Source: Weimeria sp002480925
GTDB taxonomy: Bacteria > Bacillota > Clostridia > Lachnospirales > Lachnospiraceae
Reading direction: 5' to 3'
NCBI RefSeq assembly: GCF_052064335.1
Contig: NZ_JBQHVU010000005.1
Location: 62,001 to 126,000 of the forward strand
DNA: 64,000 nucleotides
The notes under the pieces are model-generated. The model was not told the origin of the DNA and did no database searches. It saw only the letters and a program-made list of their open reading frames with translations. The position numbers and the translations under genes were made by a program. Shown here piece after piece: positions 7,569 to 16,633 of this stretch. Position 1 is the first letter of the stretch. Every line of letters starts with the position of its first letter.

Positions 7569-10052
7569 ATGAATTACGGCAGGGAATACGTTAAGAACTA
7601 CAATTCGCCCAAGTCCAGGGACAGGCGTTCATCTATAAGGCAATTCAGCACCTCTCTGATAAAGACCCTTCTTATCCTGATACTCATACTGATAGCAGCA
7701 TCCTGCCTGGGGGCCTTCTATTATGTCAGGTCCCAGATCAGGGAGCTGCCAGATATCAGTGAGATAAATATCACTCCGTCCGGACAGGGGGCCAGGGTAT
7801 ATGACGCAAAGGGAAGACAGATAGCGACTCTTTCAGCCGGTGGAGCCAACAGGGGGCATATAGGTATAAGCAAAATCCCAAGGGACCTGCAGCTGGCCTT
7901 TGTCGCCTCTGTGGACAGGAATTTTTACAGGCATAATGGAGTCGATACAGGAGAGGCTATAAGGGAGATATTCAGGAGTCTGGTAAGCGACGAAAAGGCA
8001 AATGACGGGACCATTACAGAACAGCTTATCACAAATAATTATTTTTCAAAGCAGACCAGAAGGAAGGGGCTTTCAGCCTGGATCAGCAGGAGAATTAAGA
8101 CCCAGTATCTGGCAGTTGCAGTGGAGAAGACCAATTCAAAGGATAAGATACTTGAGGACTATCTGAATTCAATCTGTCTCGGTGATAATATAATAGGAGT
8201 AGAGGCCGCCTCGCAGAGATATTTCAATAAAAATGTAAGTGCACTCAATCTGTCTGAGTCAGCCGTGCTTGCAGCGACAGCAGAAAACCCGCAGAAATAT
8301 AATCCGATCGATCATCCGAAGAATAATTCCATACGCAGGGAGAAGATCCTTAGAAGCATGCTGCTTCAGGGTTATATATCCCAGGAGCGATACAGGGAGG
8401 CGATGGATGACAATGTTTATTCAAGGATAACAAAGGCAGTCCCGGACTATGGCAATGATACATCCTATTTTATCGAAGCGATGACAGATCAGGTGGTTAA
8501 GGATCTGATGTCGGCATATGATATTTCCTATACAGAGGCCTATATCAAGCTCTATACCGGAGGCCTTGTCATCCGTTCTACACAGGATTCAAAGGTTTCG
8601 GCCATAGCGGAAAAGGAGGTTAATAACAGGGACAATTATTCCGTAAACCCGGGATATTCAATGACATTTTCGATCACGGTAGAAAAAGAAAATGGGATAA
8701 AAAGATATTCCCAGAAGACCATGATTTCCTATCTGAAGAAAAAGGGAATCAGGAACAACCTTGTTTTTCCTTCCAGAAAAGAGGCCAGGCAGGCCTATCG
8801 TGACTACAGGAAAATAGTGACAAAAGGCGGAAGAATACCTGAGGGCGGTGAGCACGTGGTCTATACCCTGCAGCCTCAGGCAGCAATGACTATTATTGAC
8901 CAGCAGAACGGAAGGGTTAGGGCTATAGTCGGGGGACGGGAAGAAGGAAAGGGAGAGAGAACGATAAACCGGGCAAAGGATCTGACCAGACAGCCGGGAG
9001 AGACGCTTGGGATCCTCTCCACCTATGCTCCGGCCCTCGATTCAGGAGGGATGACACTTGCTACAGTAGAGGATGACGCACCTCTCAAGTATCAGGACGG
9101 AGAGGCAGTAAAGGATATGGGTAAGAGCTACAGGGGATTTACCACTATAAGGTCAGGAATTGCCGACTCGGTAAATGTCGTTGCAGTAAAGGCCCTTACC
9201 GATATAGGAACCGGACTCGGCTACCAGTATGTGAAGGATTTCGGTATCAATACCTTAAGAGAGGGAGATGACAACCAGCGCCTGGCTCTCGGAGAAATAA
9301 CCTCAGGAGTAAAGAATATTGAGCTTACTGCAGCCTATGCAGCGATAGCGAATGGCGGTATCTATAACAAGCCGGTCTTCTATACCTCAGTGGAGGATAC
9401 AAGCGGGGAGAGGATCCTTGATACCACCCGCAGACAAGGGAAGAGAGTGATCAAGAAAACAAGCGCCTGGCTTCTCACATCGGCAATGGAGGAGGCAGTC
9501 AGGAGAGGCAACGCAAAGAATGCAGGATTCACCCAGATGGGAGTCGCAGGCATATATAAGGGCAGGGGAGATGACAGGATGTTTGCAGGCTTTACTCCCT
9601 ATTATACCTGCGTGATCTGGGGCGGAAATGATGATGGGACCGCACTTATTTCCTCTCCCTTTGCAAAAAACATCTGGAGATCGGTAATGCTTCAGATAAA
9701 CCAGGGTAAGGAAAAGAAGGATTTTTCCATGCCAGGGGCCATAGTAGCAAAAAGGGTGTGCAGAAAGTCCGGCAAAGTCCCTGTGGAGGGGGTGTGTGAT
9801 CATGACCCCAGAGGGGATATGACATATACAGAATATTTCGAGAAAGAAAGCGAGCCGACAGAGACTTGTGATCATCATATAAATCTTACCATATGCAGCG
9901 AGTCGTCTCTTCCTGCGACTGAGTTCTGCCCCAAGACAGTTGAGAAGGTGTTTATTACCGGAGGAAGTTCTGGTACAGATGACGGAAAGTATCTGCTGGA
10001 TCCTAAGCTTTCTGATAAGACATGCCCCCTGCATCCCGGCCCACCCCACTAG
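7569..10052 (+). CDS. Class A penicillin-binding protein homologue with degenerate active sites
   Basis: An 827-residue bitopic membrane protein: basic N-terminus, one membrane anchor (residues 29-53), a glycosyltransferase-51 domain (about 70-280) and a transpeptidase domain (about 430-720), then a Cys-containing tail. The fold is clear, but catalytic residues are missing. Motif EDxxFxxHxG reads VDRNFYRHNG, so the first catalytic Glu is Val115. The RKxxE motif reads RRIKT, so the second Glu is Thr178. STITQQ reads GTITEQ. In the transpeptidase, PGSxFKP reads PGETLGI (Ser to Glu478, Lys to Gly481), and AGKTGT reads AGIYKG (662-665); SVN is kept. It probably acts as a structural or regulatory pseudoenzyme. 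Translation may be leaderless. Confidence 0.85.
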   Translation: MNYGREYVKNYNSPKSRDRRSSIRQFSTSLIKTLLILILILIAASCLGAFYYVRSQIRELPDISEINITPSGQGARVYDAKGRQIATLSAGGANRGHIGISKIPRDLQLAFVASVDRNFYRHNGVDTGEAIREIFRSLVSDEKANDGTITEQLITNNYFSKQTRRKGLSAWISRRIKTQYLAVAVEKTNSKDKILEDYLNSICLGDNIIGVEAASQRYFNKNVSALNLSESAVLAATAENPQKYNPIDHPKNNSIRREKILRSMLLQGYISQERYREAMDDNVYSRITKAVPDYGNDTSYFIEAMTDQVVKDLMSAYDISYTEAYIKLYTGGLVIRSTQDSKVSAIAEKEVNNRDNYSVNPGYSMTFSITVEKENGIKRYSQKTMISYLKKKGIRNNLVFPSRKEARQAYRDYRKIVTKGGRIPEGGEHVVYTLQPQAAMTIIDQQNGRVRAIVGGREEGKGERTINRAKDLTRQPGETLGILSTYAPALDSGGMTLATVEDDAPLKYQDGEAVKDMGKSYRGFTTIRSGIADSVNVVAVKALTDIGTGLGYQYVKDFGINTLREGDDNQRLALGEITSGVKNIELTAAYAAIANGGIYNKPVFYTSVEDTSGERILDTTRRQGKRVIKKTSAWLLTSAMEEAVRRGNAKNAGFTQMGVAGIYKGRGDDRMFAGFTPYYTCVIWGGNDDGTALISSPFAKNIWRSVMLQINQGKEKKDFSMPGAIVAKRVCRKSGKVPVEGVCDHDPRGDMTYTEYFEKESEPTETCDHHINLTICSESSLPATEFCPKTVEKVFITGGSSGTDDGKYLLDPKLSDKTCPLHPGPPH

Positions 10053-10073
10053 GAATTGTATTAAAAAAAATAC

Positions 10074-10101
10074 TTGCTTATTCTTCGGAGATGAGTATAA
10101 T
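10074..10101 (+). promoter_or_regulatory. Promoter of tRNA-Gln
   Basis: TTGCTT (10074-10079) and a perfect TATAAT (10096-10101) with 16-base spacing, 19 bases upstream of the mature tRNA 5' end. Confidence 0.65.
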
Positions 10102-10120
10102 GAATTTTGTTGTCAGTCAT

Positions 10121-10192
10121 TGGCCCATAGCCAAACGGTAAGGCAGCGGACTCTGACTCCGTCATTTCAAGGTTCGAATCCTTGTGGGCCAG
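10121..10192 (+). tRNA. tRNA-Gln (anticodon CTG)
   Basis: A 7-bp acceptor stem TGGCCCA/TGGGCCA, D arm with GCC/GGC, anticodon stem GCGGA/TCCGT with loop CTCTGAC (anticodon CTG, decoding CAG), and a T arm with GGTTCGAATCC. The discriminator is G and the 3' CCA is not encoded. Confidence 0.95.
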
Positions 10193-10197
10193 TATTT

Positions 10198-10227
10198 AAG
10201 GAATCGCTTATGCGGTTCCTTTTTTTT
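10198..10227 (+). terminator. Terminator of tRNA-Gln
   Basis: AAGGAATCGC pairs with GCGGTTCCTT across a TTAT loop, followed by a run of eight T residues. Confidence 0.85.
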
Positions 10228-10283
10228 ATCCATGTTTGCCATAGAGAGCTAATAATGATAAAATATCATTCTGTAAAATGACT

Positions 10284-10315
10284 GCTGCCGGTAAGGCAGC
10301 CTAGTATCAGAAAGG
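10284..10315 (+). promoter_or_regulatory. Leader hairpin plus shared TAGTATCAG motif ahead of the thioesterase gene
   Basis: GCTGCC and GGCAGC form a hairpin at 10284-10300, directly followed by CTAGTATCAGA and an AAGG ribosome site. It is the second copy of the arrangement seen before ldh. Confidence 0.4.
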
Positions 10316-10323
10316 CATGGACA

Positions 10324-11073
10324 ATGTATGAAATGAAGACCCGGGTGGGCTTTTCCACAACGGATGAGAATCTCACCCTTCCACTTACAGGGATAATAAA
10401 TCTGCTACAGGATTGTGCAACCTTCCATTCACAGGATACAGGATATACATCTCAGTGGCTTAAGGCCAATAACAGAGCCTGGTTCGTGACAGACTGGCAG
10501 GTCAGGCTGCATAAGCCGGTTACTATGGGAGATAATGTGACAGTAAGAACATATCCCTATAAGGCAAGGGGCGCTCTTGCTTCGAGATATTTTACTATAA
10601 CCGACTGGAATGAGACACCCTTTGTGACTGCCAATTCCCTCTGGATATATATGGATCTGGACAAGATGTGTCCTGCAAGGACCCCGGACGAGATGTTTAT
10701 GGCATATGGCATAGGTGCTGCTCCGACGGAGCAGTTCGGAAACAGGAAGATAAGGTTTCCTGAAAAGACGGAAACCATCTCCTCTATCAAGGTCGACAGG
10801 ACAATGATAGATTCGAATGGTCATGTGAATAATGGTAAATATATTTCTATAGCAGAGGATTTCCTTTCAGATCAGGGCTATTTTGATTTCTTCAGGATAG
10901 AATACAAGAGTCAGGCCCATCTGGGAGATCTGATGCTTGTAAAGATGGGAAATGAAAACGGAAATGTATATCTGGATATAACTGATGATGAGAATACCTC
11001 CTTTATGAGGCTTGAGGCAATAAATGAGAGCAGAGATCAGTCCTATGCCGACTCTTCGGCTGGAAGAATATAA
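10324..11073 (+). CDS. Acyl-ACP thioesterase (FatA/FatB-type)
   Basis: A 249-residue protein with two hotdog-fold halves, the layout of bacterial acyl-ACP thioesterases (PF01643). The first half contains LLQDCATFHSQDTG and WFVTDWQVRLHKP. The second has VDRTMIDSNGHVNNGKYISIAEDFL, carrying the Asn/His catalytic residues (N-G-H-V-N-N). It would release free fatty acids from acyl carrier protein in the cytoplasm. An AGAAAGG site lies about 8 bases before the ATG. Its 3' end overlaps the next gene by 50 bases, so thioesterase, UDP-sugar pyrophosphorylase and glycosyltransferase form one operon. The chain-length preference cannot be read from the sequence. Confidence 0.85.
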   Translation: MYEMKTRVGFSTTDENLTLPLTGIINLLQDCATFHSQDTGYTSQWLKANNRAWFVTDWQVRLHKPVTMGDNVTVRTYPYKARGALASRYFTITDWNETPFVTANSLWIYMDLDKMCPARTPDEMFMAYGIGAAPTEQFGNRKIRFPEKTETISSIKVDRTMIDSNGHVNNGKYISIAEDFLSDQGYFDFFRIEYKSQAHLGDLMLVKMGNENGNVYLDITDDENTSFMRLEAINESRDQSYADSSAGRI

Positions 11074-12094
11074 TAAAAAAAGGGAGAGCTACAGAGAAGC
11101 AGGACTTAGAGCTATTGACAATGGGGAGCTTGCGCTCCTGCTGCTTGCCGGTGGAATGGGCATCAGGCTTGGCTACGACGGTCCCAAGGGGACATTTCCT
11201 ATAGAGCCAGGGAGATCCATTTTTTCATGCCTGTTTGACAATCTCCGTGATGAGCTGGGAGAGCGGTCCATACCATTCTTTATAATGACATCCGATAAGA
11301 ATGATCAGGCAACAAGGGATTTCTTTCTGGAGAAGGATTATTTCGGTTATGACAGGGATCAGATAAGGTTTTATAAGCAAGAGATGGCTCAGGCCACGGA
11401 TCTGGATGGGCAAGCGCTCTATGAGAGCGAGGGCCATCCTGCAGTCTCTCCGAATGGAAACGGCGGCTTTTTCAGATCGCTTATAAGTGCAGGCTACGGA
11501 GACTGCCTTAGCGGAGTCAGATGGCTTAATGTATTCGGTGTTGACAATGTACTTGCAAGGATCGGGGATCCAGGCTTTCTGGGCTCTCTCATATGCGAGG
11601 GCAAAAGCGCCGGAGTCAAGGCTGTGATGAAGGTGTCTCCGGATGAGAAGGTAGGAGTAGTCTGCAAAAAAAACGGCCGCCCGTCTGTTATCGATTATAC
11701 ACAGATGACTGAGGAGATGTGCAATGAAAGGGACGCGGATGGCAATCTGGTCTATGGTGCAGGAGTAAGCGTCAACTATCTTTTTGATACTTCAATTCTT
11801 TTAAATACAATAAATGACGGGCTGCCCGTTCACAAGGTAAAGAAAAAGATCCCTTATCTGGCTGCCTCTGATGGCAGACCATGGAGGCCGGGGATGGAGC
11901 CTGGAGTTCTTGTGGATCCATCGGAGCCTAATGGATATAAGTATGAGATAATGATAACCGATCTGATAGAGAATTTCCCGGATTTCCTCCCGGTAGAAGT
12001 GGAGAGGGAAAGGGAATTTGCTCCGGTCAAGAATCTGCATGGAGTTGATTCTGCTGACAGTGCGCTTGCGCTTCTGAAGAGGAATGGAAAATAA
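11024..12094 (+). CDS. UDPGP-family UTP-sugar-1-phosphate uridylyltransferase
   Basis: A 356-residue nucleotidyltransferase. The signature LAGGMGIRLGYDGPKGTFPI holds the UTP-binding loop, followed by FIMTSDKNDQATRDFF. Mid-protein VIDYTQMTEEM and the NYLFD segment resemble eukaryotic-type UDP-N-acetylglucosamine pyrophosphorylase (UAP1) rather than bacterial GalU or GlmU. It should make UDP-GlcNAc/GalNAc or UDP-glucose from the sugar phosphate and UTP; the substrate is not decided here. GAGG lies 6 bases before the ATG at 11024; the internal ATG at 11045 has a poor ribosome site. It overlaps its neighbours on both sides. Confidence 0.82.
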   Translation: MRAEISPMPTLRLEEYNKKRESYREAGLRAIDNGELALLLLAGGMGIRLGYDGPKGTFPIEPGRSIFSCLFDNLRDELGERSIPFFIMTSDKNDQATRDFFLEKDYFGYDRDQIRFYKQEMAQATDLDGQALYESEGHPAVSPNGNGGFFRSLISAGYGDCLSGVRWLNVFGVDNVLARIGDPGFLGSLICEGKSAGVKAVMKVSPDEKVGVVCKKNGRPSVIDYTQMTEEMCNERDADGNLVYGAGVSVNYLFDTSILLNTINDGLPVHKVKKKIPYLAASDGRPWRPGMEPGVLVDPSEPNGYKYEIMITDLIENFPDFLPVEVEREREFAPVKNLHGVDSADSALALLKRNGK

Positions 12095-13427
12095 GATGGA
12101 GCTTGAGAGGATCCGCTTTTCAATAATAATAGGTGCTTATGAGACAAACGCTGTTTTTTTCAGACAGGGCTTATCCTCTGCCTGTGCGATAAAGTGGAAG
12201 AATCTGGAGATCCATGTGTTAGACGCCTGTCCAGGGGCAGGACTTGATGAGGTTACCAGGCAGACAGCAGGAGACGACTACAGGGTAAGCTACCACAGGA
12301 TAAGACCCAGAGGCTCGCTGGCTGATGTATTCAATGCCGGGATAGGGATGGCAAGAGGTGACTATCTCATCTTTCTGGGTCTTACAGACAGGCTGAATAC
12401 CATGATCTTAAGGTACTTGAGCGATCATATAATGCTTCACCCGGATGATCAGATCATATATACAGATCACGATGAAATCAGGGACAAGAGCCGGATGAAT
12501 CCATATTTTCTACCTGATTTCAACAAGGAGCTCCTGCTGGGGGACAATTATATAGGCGATACCTTTATAGTAAAGCGGGATGCATTTTCAAGGACAGGCT
12601 TTTTCAATAAGAATCTCAGATTTGCCTTTGACTATGATCTTTTCCTTAGAGCAATGGCAAAGGGGATAAGATTCGGCCATGTCGCTGCCCTGCTCTGGCA
12701 CAGAATGGAATATGACCTTCCTGACAGCCCGGAGATCAGGGAGCTTAGACGGCAGAGCTTAAGGGAACATATAACTGTTGCAATGACCTATTTCAATCAG
12801 GCCGGGGTAGCTGCCTCCATAAGTCAGGGCATTCTCGGAGATTCCTGGGAGGTCCGCTATGACGGAAGCGGATTTGAGGCGCACAGGTCGGATGTGATAC
12901 TGATAAAGAACAGGCATGTAAGGGTGCTTACAAGACGGGCTGCCCAGAAGCTCTACGGCTATGTCTGTCAGCCTGATATAGCAATAGCGGCAGGGAAATT
13001 TATACATGGGACGCACATATTAAACTGCGGATACATATTTGACCAGAATGGTATCACCTATCCGGCCTGCAGGGGCCAGGGGATTTTTTCAAGCGGACTC
13101 TACGGGAGAAATATAAGGCCCCAGGACGTCTCTATGGTGGATTTTTCGTTCTGTATGATAGATGCCAGTTTCTTTAAGAGATCAGGCGGATTTGATACGA
13201 GGCTGAAGGGGAATGATATGTTTTTGGATCTATGCCTGAAGGCCAGGGCTGGAGGACTGAGGGTTGTCTATGTCCCTGGTGTGATCACAGGACGGCAGGA
13301 GGCAGAGGAGAGCGGAGACGAGGCCTCGAGGAAGATCCTGCTTGACAAATGGTCAGGAACTATCCCGGCGGGGGATCCGTTTTACAACAGGAATCTTCCG
13401 GCTGGTATCGACAACTATGTTCTATGA
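12084..13427 (+). CDS. Family 2 glycosyltransferase
   Basis: A 447-residue protein with a GT-A fold at the N-terminus: FSIIIGAYETN, the acidic YTDHDEI metal-binding region and the FDYDLFLRAMAKG acceptor region. A second half of the GT2 rhamnosyltransferase type (VDFSFCMIDASFFKRSGGFD) suggests a long two-part enzyme acting on surface polysaccharide. No membrane segment is seen. The start could be the ATG at 12084, overlapping the upstream stop, or the ATG at 12096 one base after it; neither has an ideal ribosome site. Its sugar donor may come from the UDP-sugar pyrophosphorylase encoded just upstream. Donor and acceptor are unknown. Confidence 0.78.
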   Translation: MENKMELERIRFSIIIGAYETNAVFFRQGLSSACAIKWKNLEIHVLDACPGAGLDEVTRQTAGDDYRVSYHRIRPRGSLADVFNAGIGMARGDYLIFLGLTDRLNTMILRYLSDHIMLHPDDQIIYTDHDEIRDKSRMNPYFLPDFNKELLLGDNYIGDTFIVKRDAFSRTGFFNKNLRFAFDYDLFLRAMAKGIRFGHVAALLWHRMEYDLPDSPEIRELRRQSLREHITVAMTYFNQAGVAASISQGILGDSWEVRYDGSGFEAHRSDVILIKNRHVRVLTRRAAQKLYGYVCQPDIAIAAGKFIHGTHILNCGYIFDQNGITYPACRGQGIFSSGLYGRNIRPQDVSMVDFSFCMIDASFFKRSGGFDTRLKGNDMFLDLCLKARAGGLRVVYVPGVITGRQEAEESGDEASRKILLDKWSGTIPAGDPFYNRNLPAGIDNYVL

Positions 13428-13430
13428 GAA

Positions 13431-13459
13431 TTGACAAATGAAGAGAATCGGGGTATCAT
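13431..13459 (+). promoter_or_regulatory. Strong promoter for the LCP gene
   Basis: A consensus TTGACA (13431-13436) and TATCAT (13454-13459) with 17-base spacing, just after the glycosyltransferase stop. The leader to the ATG is about 45 bases. Confidence 0.75.
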
Positions 13460-13510
13460 TCAGAGGTTAATATCTATCAGGAAAGAAAAGGAGAGTTAAG
13501 GTACAGATAT

Positions 13511-14683
13511 ATGAGTGAACATGATACAGTGCGACCATCCAGGAAGAAGAGACGAAGAAGGAGAAGGAAGGTCCTTCTTATCATAGAGATAATCATACTC
13601 CTCCTACTGCTTTTAGTGCTTTTCGTATGGCTTAAGTTCGGAACGATCAACATGAAGGACTTAGGCAAGATAAAGGCTGGAAATATATCAAAGAAGACGG
13701 AGGAGGTCCTGTCCGGCTATACCAATTTCATGATATACGGGGTTGATAACCGCTCGAGCGGCAATTATTCAACAGGTAATACCGACGTGCAGATCCTGGT
13801 GAGCATAAACAATGATACCAAGAAGATCCGTATGGCCTCGGTTTACAGGGATCTCTATCTGGATGTGGATCCGACCAACGGTACCCGCTTCGCCAAGTCA
13901 AACGCAGCCTATGCCAGAGGCGGTGAGAAGGAAGCAATGGAGATGATCAATGAGAACTTTGATCTGAATGTCGACAAATTCGTGACTGTGGATTTCGCTG
14001 CTGTTGTTGATGTCATTGATGATGTAGGCGGAGTGGATATTGACGTATCAAACGATGAGCTGGCTGCCCTAAACAGCAGGAGATATCCGACGATACCTGA
14101 GGTGGCAAGGATTTCCGGCAAGAAGGCGACCTATGTTACAAGAGCCGGCAAGCAGACTCTTAACGGAGTGCAGGCCTGCGCATACTGCCGCATAAGGCAC
14201 GGAGCAGGAGATGACTGGGGACGCGCAAGAAGGCAGAGAGCCGTAATGAGCCAGCTTTTTGCAAAGGTAAAGGGCGCTTCAGGATCTCAGCTCAGCAGGA
14301 TAATAGACGATGTATTCCCAAAGGTTTCTACAAACTTCTCTGCAACAGAGATGATCTCTCTGGCAAGCGCCGTTAAGTCGTATCAGATCGACAAGTCATT
14401 CGGCTTCCCGTTCGATGAGACCAATGTGAAGATAAATGGCAGCGATACTATGATTCCTTGTACTCTGGAATCTAATGTGGTAAAGCTTCATCAGAAGATG
14501 TTTGATGAGGCTAACTATGCTCCTAGCCAGACGGTAAGAGCCATAAGCTCACAGATAGCACAGCAGACAGGAACAAGCGAGAGCTCTGCTCAGAATTACA
14601 GCAAGCTCGAGGGCAATATCGGAGTCGATGATACTGACACTACAGAGGATACCACTGAAAAAGGTACTGCATCGACACAGTAG
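13511..14683 (+). CDS. LytR-CpsA-Psr (LCP) family cell-wall ligase
   Basis: A 390-residue type II membrane protein: a very basic N-terminus (RKKRRRRRRK), one membrane segment (about residues 20-43), then the extracellular LCP domain. Typical motifs are NFMIYGVDNRSSG, STGNTDVQILVSIN, MASVYRDLYLDV and GVQACAYCRIRHGAGDDWGRARRQR, containing the Arg residues that bind lipid pyrophosphate. LCP proteins transfer undecaprenyl-linked polymers, such as teichoic acid or capsule, onto peptidoglycan. The Ser/Thr-rich C-terminal tail is likely disordered. It has its own promoter and lies 18 bases ahead of glmS, which suggests linked supply of amino-sugar precursors. Confidence 0.88.
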   Translation: MSEHDTVRPSRKKRRRRRRKVLLIIEIIILLLLLLVLFVWLKFGTINMKDLGKIKAGNISKKTEEVLSGYTNFMIYGVDNRSSGNYSTGNTDVQILVSINNDTKKIRMASVYRDLYLDVDPTNGTRFAKSNAAYARGGEKEAMEMINENFDLNVDKFVTVDFAAVVDVIDDVGGVDIDVSNDELAALNSRRYPTIPEVARISGKKATYVTRAGKQTLNGVQACAYCRIRHGAGDDWGRARRQRAVMSQLFAKVKGASGSQLSRIIDDVFPKVSTNFSATEMISLASAVKSYQIDKSFGFPFDETNVKINGSDTMIPCTLESNVVKLHQKMFDEANYAPSQTVRAISSQIAQQTGTSESSAQNYSKLEGNIGVDDTDTTEDTTEKGTASTQ

Positions 14684-14701
14684 AAAGACAGAGGCAGATA
14701 G

Positions 14702-16528
14702 ATGTGCGGAATAGTTGGATACATAGGTGAGGATCAGGCTGCGCCTATACTTCTTGATGGTCTTGAAAAGCTTGAGTACCGTGGATATGATTCGGCAGGA
14801 ATAGCTGTTTTTGACGGCAAGGAGATCGAGATAAAGAAAGCAAAGGGACGTCTTAAGGTCCTTGAGGAGCTTACCCACGACGGAGCCAATATGCCAGGTT
14901 CCGTTGGAATAGGACATACCAGATGGGCCACTCACGGGGAGCCGTCTGATATAAATGCCCACCCTCAGTACAACAAGGACAAGACCATTGCAGTAGTCCA
15001 TAATGGGATTATAGAGAACTATCAGAAGATAAAGGACAAGCTTACTGCAAAGGGATACAGTTTCATCTCGGAGACTGATACAGAATCCGTTGCCCAGCTG
15101 CTTGACTACTATTATCAGGGCAATCCTCTCGAGGCTATCATTAAGGTGATGCTCCGTATAGAGGGGAGCTATTCGCTAGGTATAATGTTTGCAGATCATC
15201 CTGACAGGGTGTATGCTGCAAGAAAGGATTCTCCTCTTATAGCCGGTATTGCCTCTGACGGAAGCTATATAGCATCAGATGTCACAGCAATATTAAAGCA
15301 TACAAGGGATGTCTATTATATCGACAATCAGGAGATCGCCTGCCTTTCAAAGGATTCGATAAGCTTTTTCAATATAGACGGAGAGCCTGTCGAAAAGGAG
15401 TCGAAACATATAGACTGGGATGCCAATGCCGCTGAGAAGGGCGGATATGAGCATTTCATGCTGAAGGAGATGTATGAACAGCCTAAGACTGTAAGGGATA
15501 CACTCTCACCAAGGATCAGGAAGGATCATGTGGTCATTGATGATCTCGGCATGTCAAATGAGGATATCAGGAATATTAGACGTCTCCATATAGTTGCCTG
15601 CGGAAGCGCATACCATACAGGTGTTACTGCCAGATATGTCTATGAAGGCATGGCAAGGATACCTGTAGATGTTGATGTGGCAAGTGAATTCAGATACAGG
15701 GATCCTATCCTTGACAGCAGGGATCTGGTCATAATAATAAGCCAGTCCGGAGAGACGGCCGATACCCTTGCAGCCTTAAGGCTTGCCAAAAAGAAGGGCA
15801 TACCTACTCTTGCTATAGTAAATGTAGTGGGCTCATCGATTGCTCGTGAGGCAGACAGTGTAATGTATACCTGGGCTGGCCCTGAGATAGCTGTTGCGAC
15901 GACAAAGGCATATTCAGCCCAGCTGATCTGTCATTATCTGCTTGCCATTCGCTTTGCAAAGGCAAGAGGCGAGATAAATGACGATCAGGAAAAGGCTTAT
16001 ATAGCTGACCTTGAGAAGCTTCCTGATCAGATAGAGATGCTTCTTAACAATAAAAACAGGATTCAGAAATTCGCAAACCGCTATGTCGGAGCCAAGGATA
16101 TATTCTTTATTGGCAGAGGAATAGACTATGCCATTTCACTTGAGGGCTCCCTGAAGCTGAAGGAGATATCATATATCCATTCTGAGGCCTATCCGGCAGG
16201 AGAGCTTAAGCATGGTACTATCTCTCTTATAGAGGATCAGACCCTTGTGACAGCGATCGCCACCCAGAAGGATCTCTATCCCAAGACTGTATCCAATATT
16301 GTCGAGGTTCGTACAAGAGGAGCCTTTGTGCTTGCGGTCACAAATGAGGGCGATACAGATATGGAGGAGAACGCGGACTATGTGATTTATATTCCTCAGA
16401 CCAACAGGTATTTCACAAATTCGCTTGCCATCATTCCGCTTCAGCTTTTTGCCTATTATGTAGCTGTCGGCAAGGGCTGTGATGTCGATAAGCCTCGTAA
16501 CCTCGCTAAGTCAGTGACTGTGGAGTAA
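14702..16528 (+). CDS. glmS: Glutamine--fructose-6-phosphate aminotransferase
   Basis: A 608-residue cytoplasmic enzyme making glucosamine-6-phosphate from fructose-6-phosphate and glutamine, the entry to UDP-GlcNAc. The mature N-terminus begins with the nucleophile Cys2 in MCGIVGYIG, followed by the glutaminase motifs LEYRGYDSAG and GHTRWATHG. Two SIS domains follow (CGSAYHTG, SQSGETADT; GRGIDYAISLEGSLKLKEISYIH), and the C-terminus KPRNLAKSVTVE is the standard ending. Length is normal. The 18-base gap upstream is too short for a glmS ribozyme, so that form of control is absent. It probably shares the LCP transcript. Confidence 0.96.
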   Translation: MCGIVGYIGEDQAAPILLDGLEKLEYRGYDSAGIAVFDGKEIEIKKAKGRLKVLEELTHDGANMPGSVGIGHTRWATHGEPSDINAHPQYNKDKTIAVVHNGIIENYQKIKDKLTAKGYSFISETDTESVAQLLDYYYQGNPLEAIIKVMLRIEGSYSLGIMFADHPDRVYAARKDSPLIAGIASDGSYIASDVTAILKHTRDVYYIDNQEIACLSKDSISFFNIDGEPVEKESKHIDWDANAAEKGGYEHFMLKEMYEQPKTVRDTLSPRIRKDHVVIDDLGMSNEDIRNIRRLHIVACGSAYHTGVTARYVYEGMARIPVDVDVASEFRYRDPILDSRDLVIIISQSGETADTLAALRLAKKKGIPTLAIVNVVGSSIAREADSVMYTWAGPEIAVATTKAYSAQLICHYLLAIRFAKARGEINDDQEKAYIADLEKLPDQIEMLLNNKNRIQKFANRYVGAKDIFFIGRGIDYAISLEGSLKLKEISYIHSEAYPAGELKHGTISLIEDQTLVTAIATQKDLYPKTVSNIVEVRTRGAFVLAVTNEGDTDMEENADYVIYIPQTNRYFTNSLAIIPLQLFAYYVAVGKGCDVDKPRNLAKSVTVE

Positions 16529-16633
16529 GTTTCACATAAATAAAAATTTATCTTCACAGATCTTACATATTTGACTGTTAATATAATAGCTGTCAAAAGG
16601 AAATGACTTCAGTTGAAAGCGAGGTAAGGATAT

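Noticed and set aside
8658..8855. Frameshift or pseudogene in the penicillin-binding protein
   Set aside because: The reading frame is continuous and alignment to the family is collinear through both domains; substitutions at catalytic residues, not disruption, explain its oddity.
14684..14701. glmS ribozyme
   Set aside because: Only 18 bases separate the LCP stop from the glmS start, too short for the ribozyme, and the LCP 3' end is normal coding sequence.
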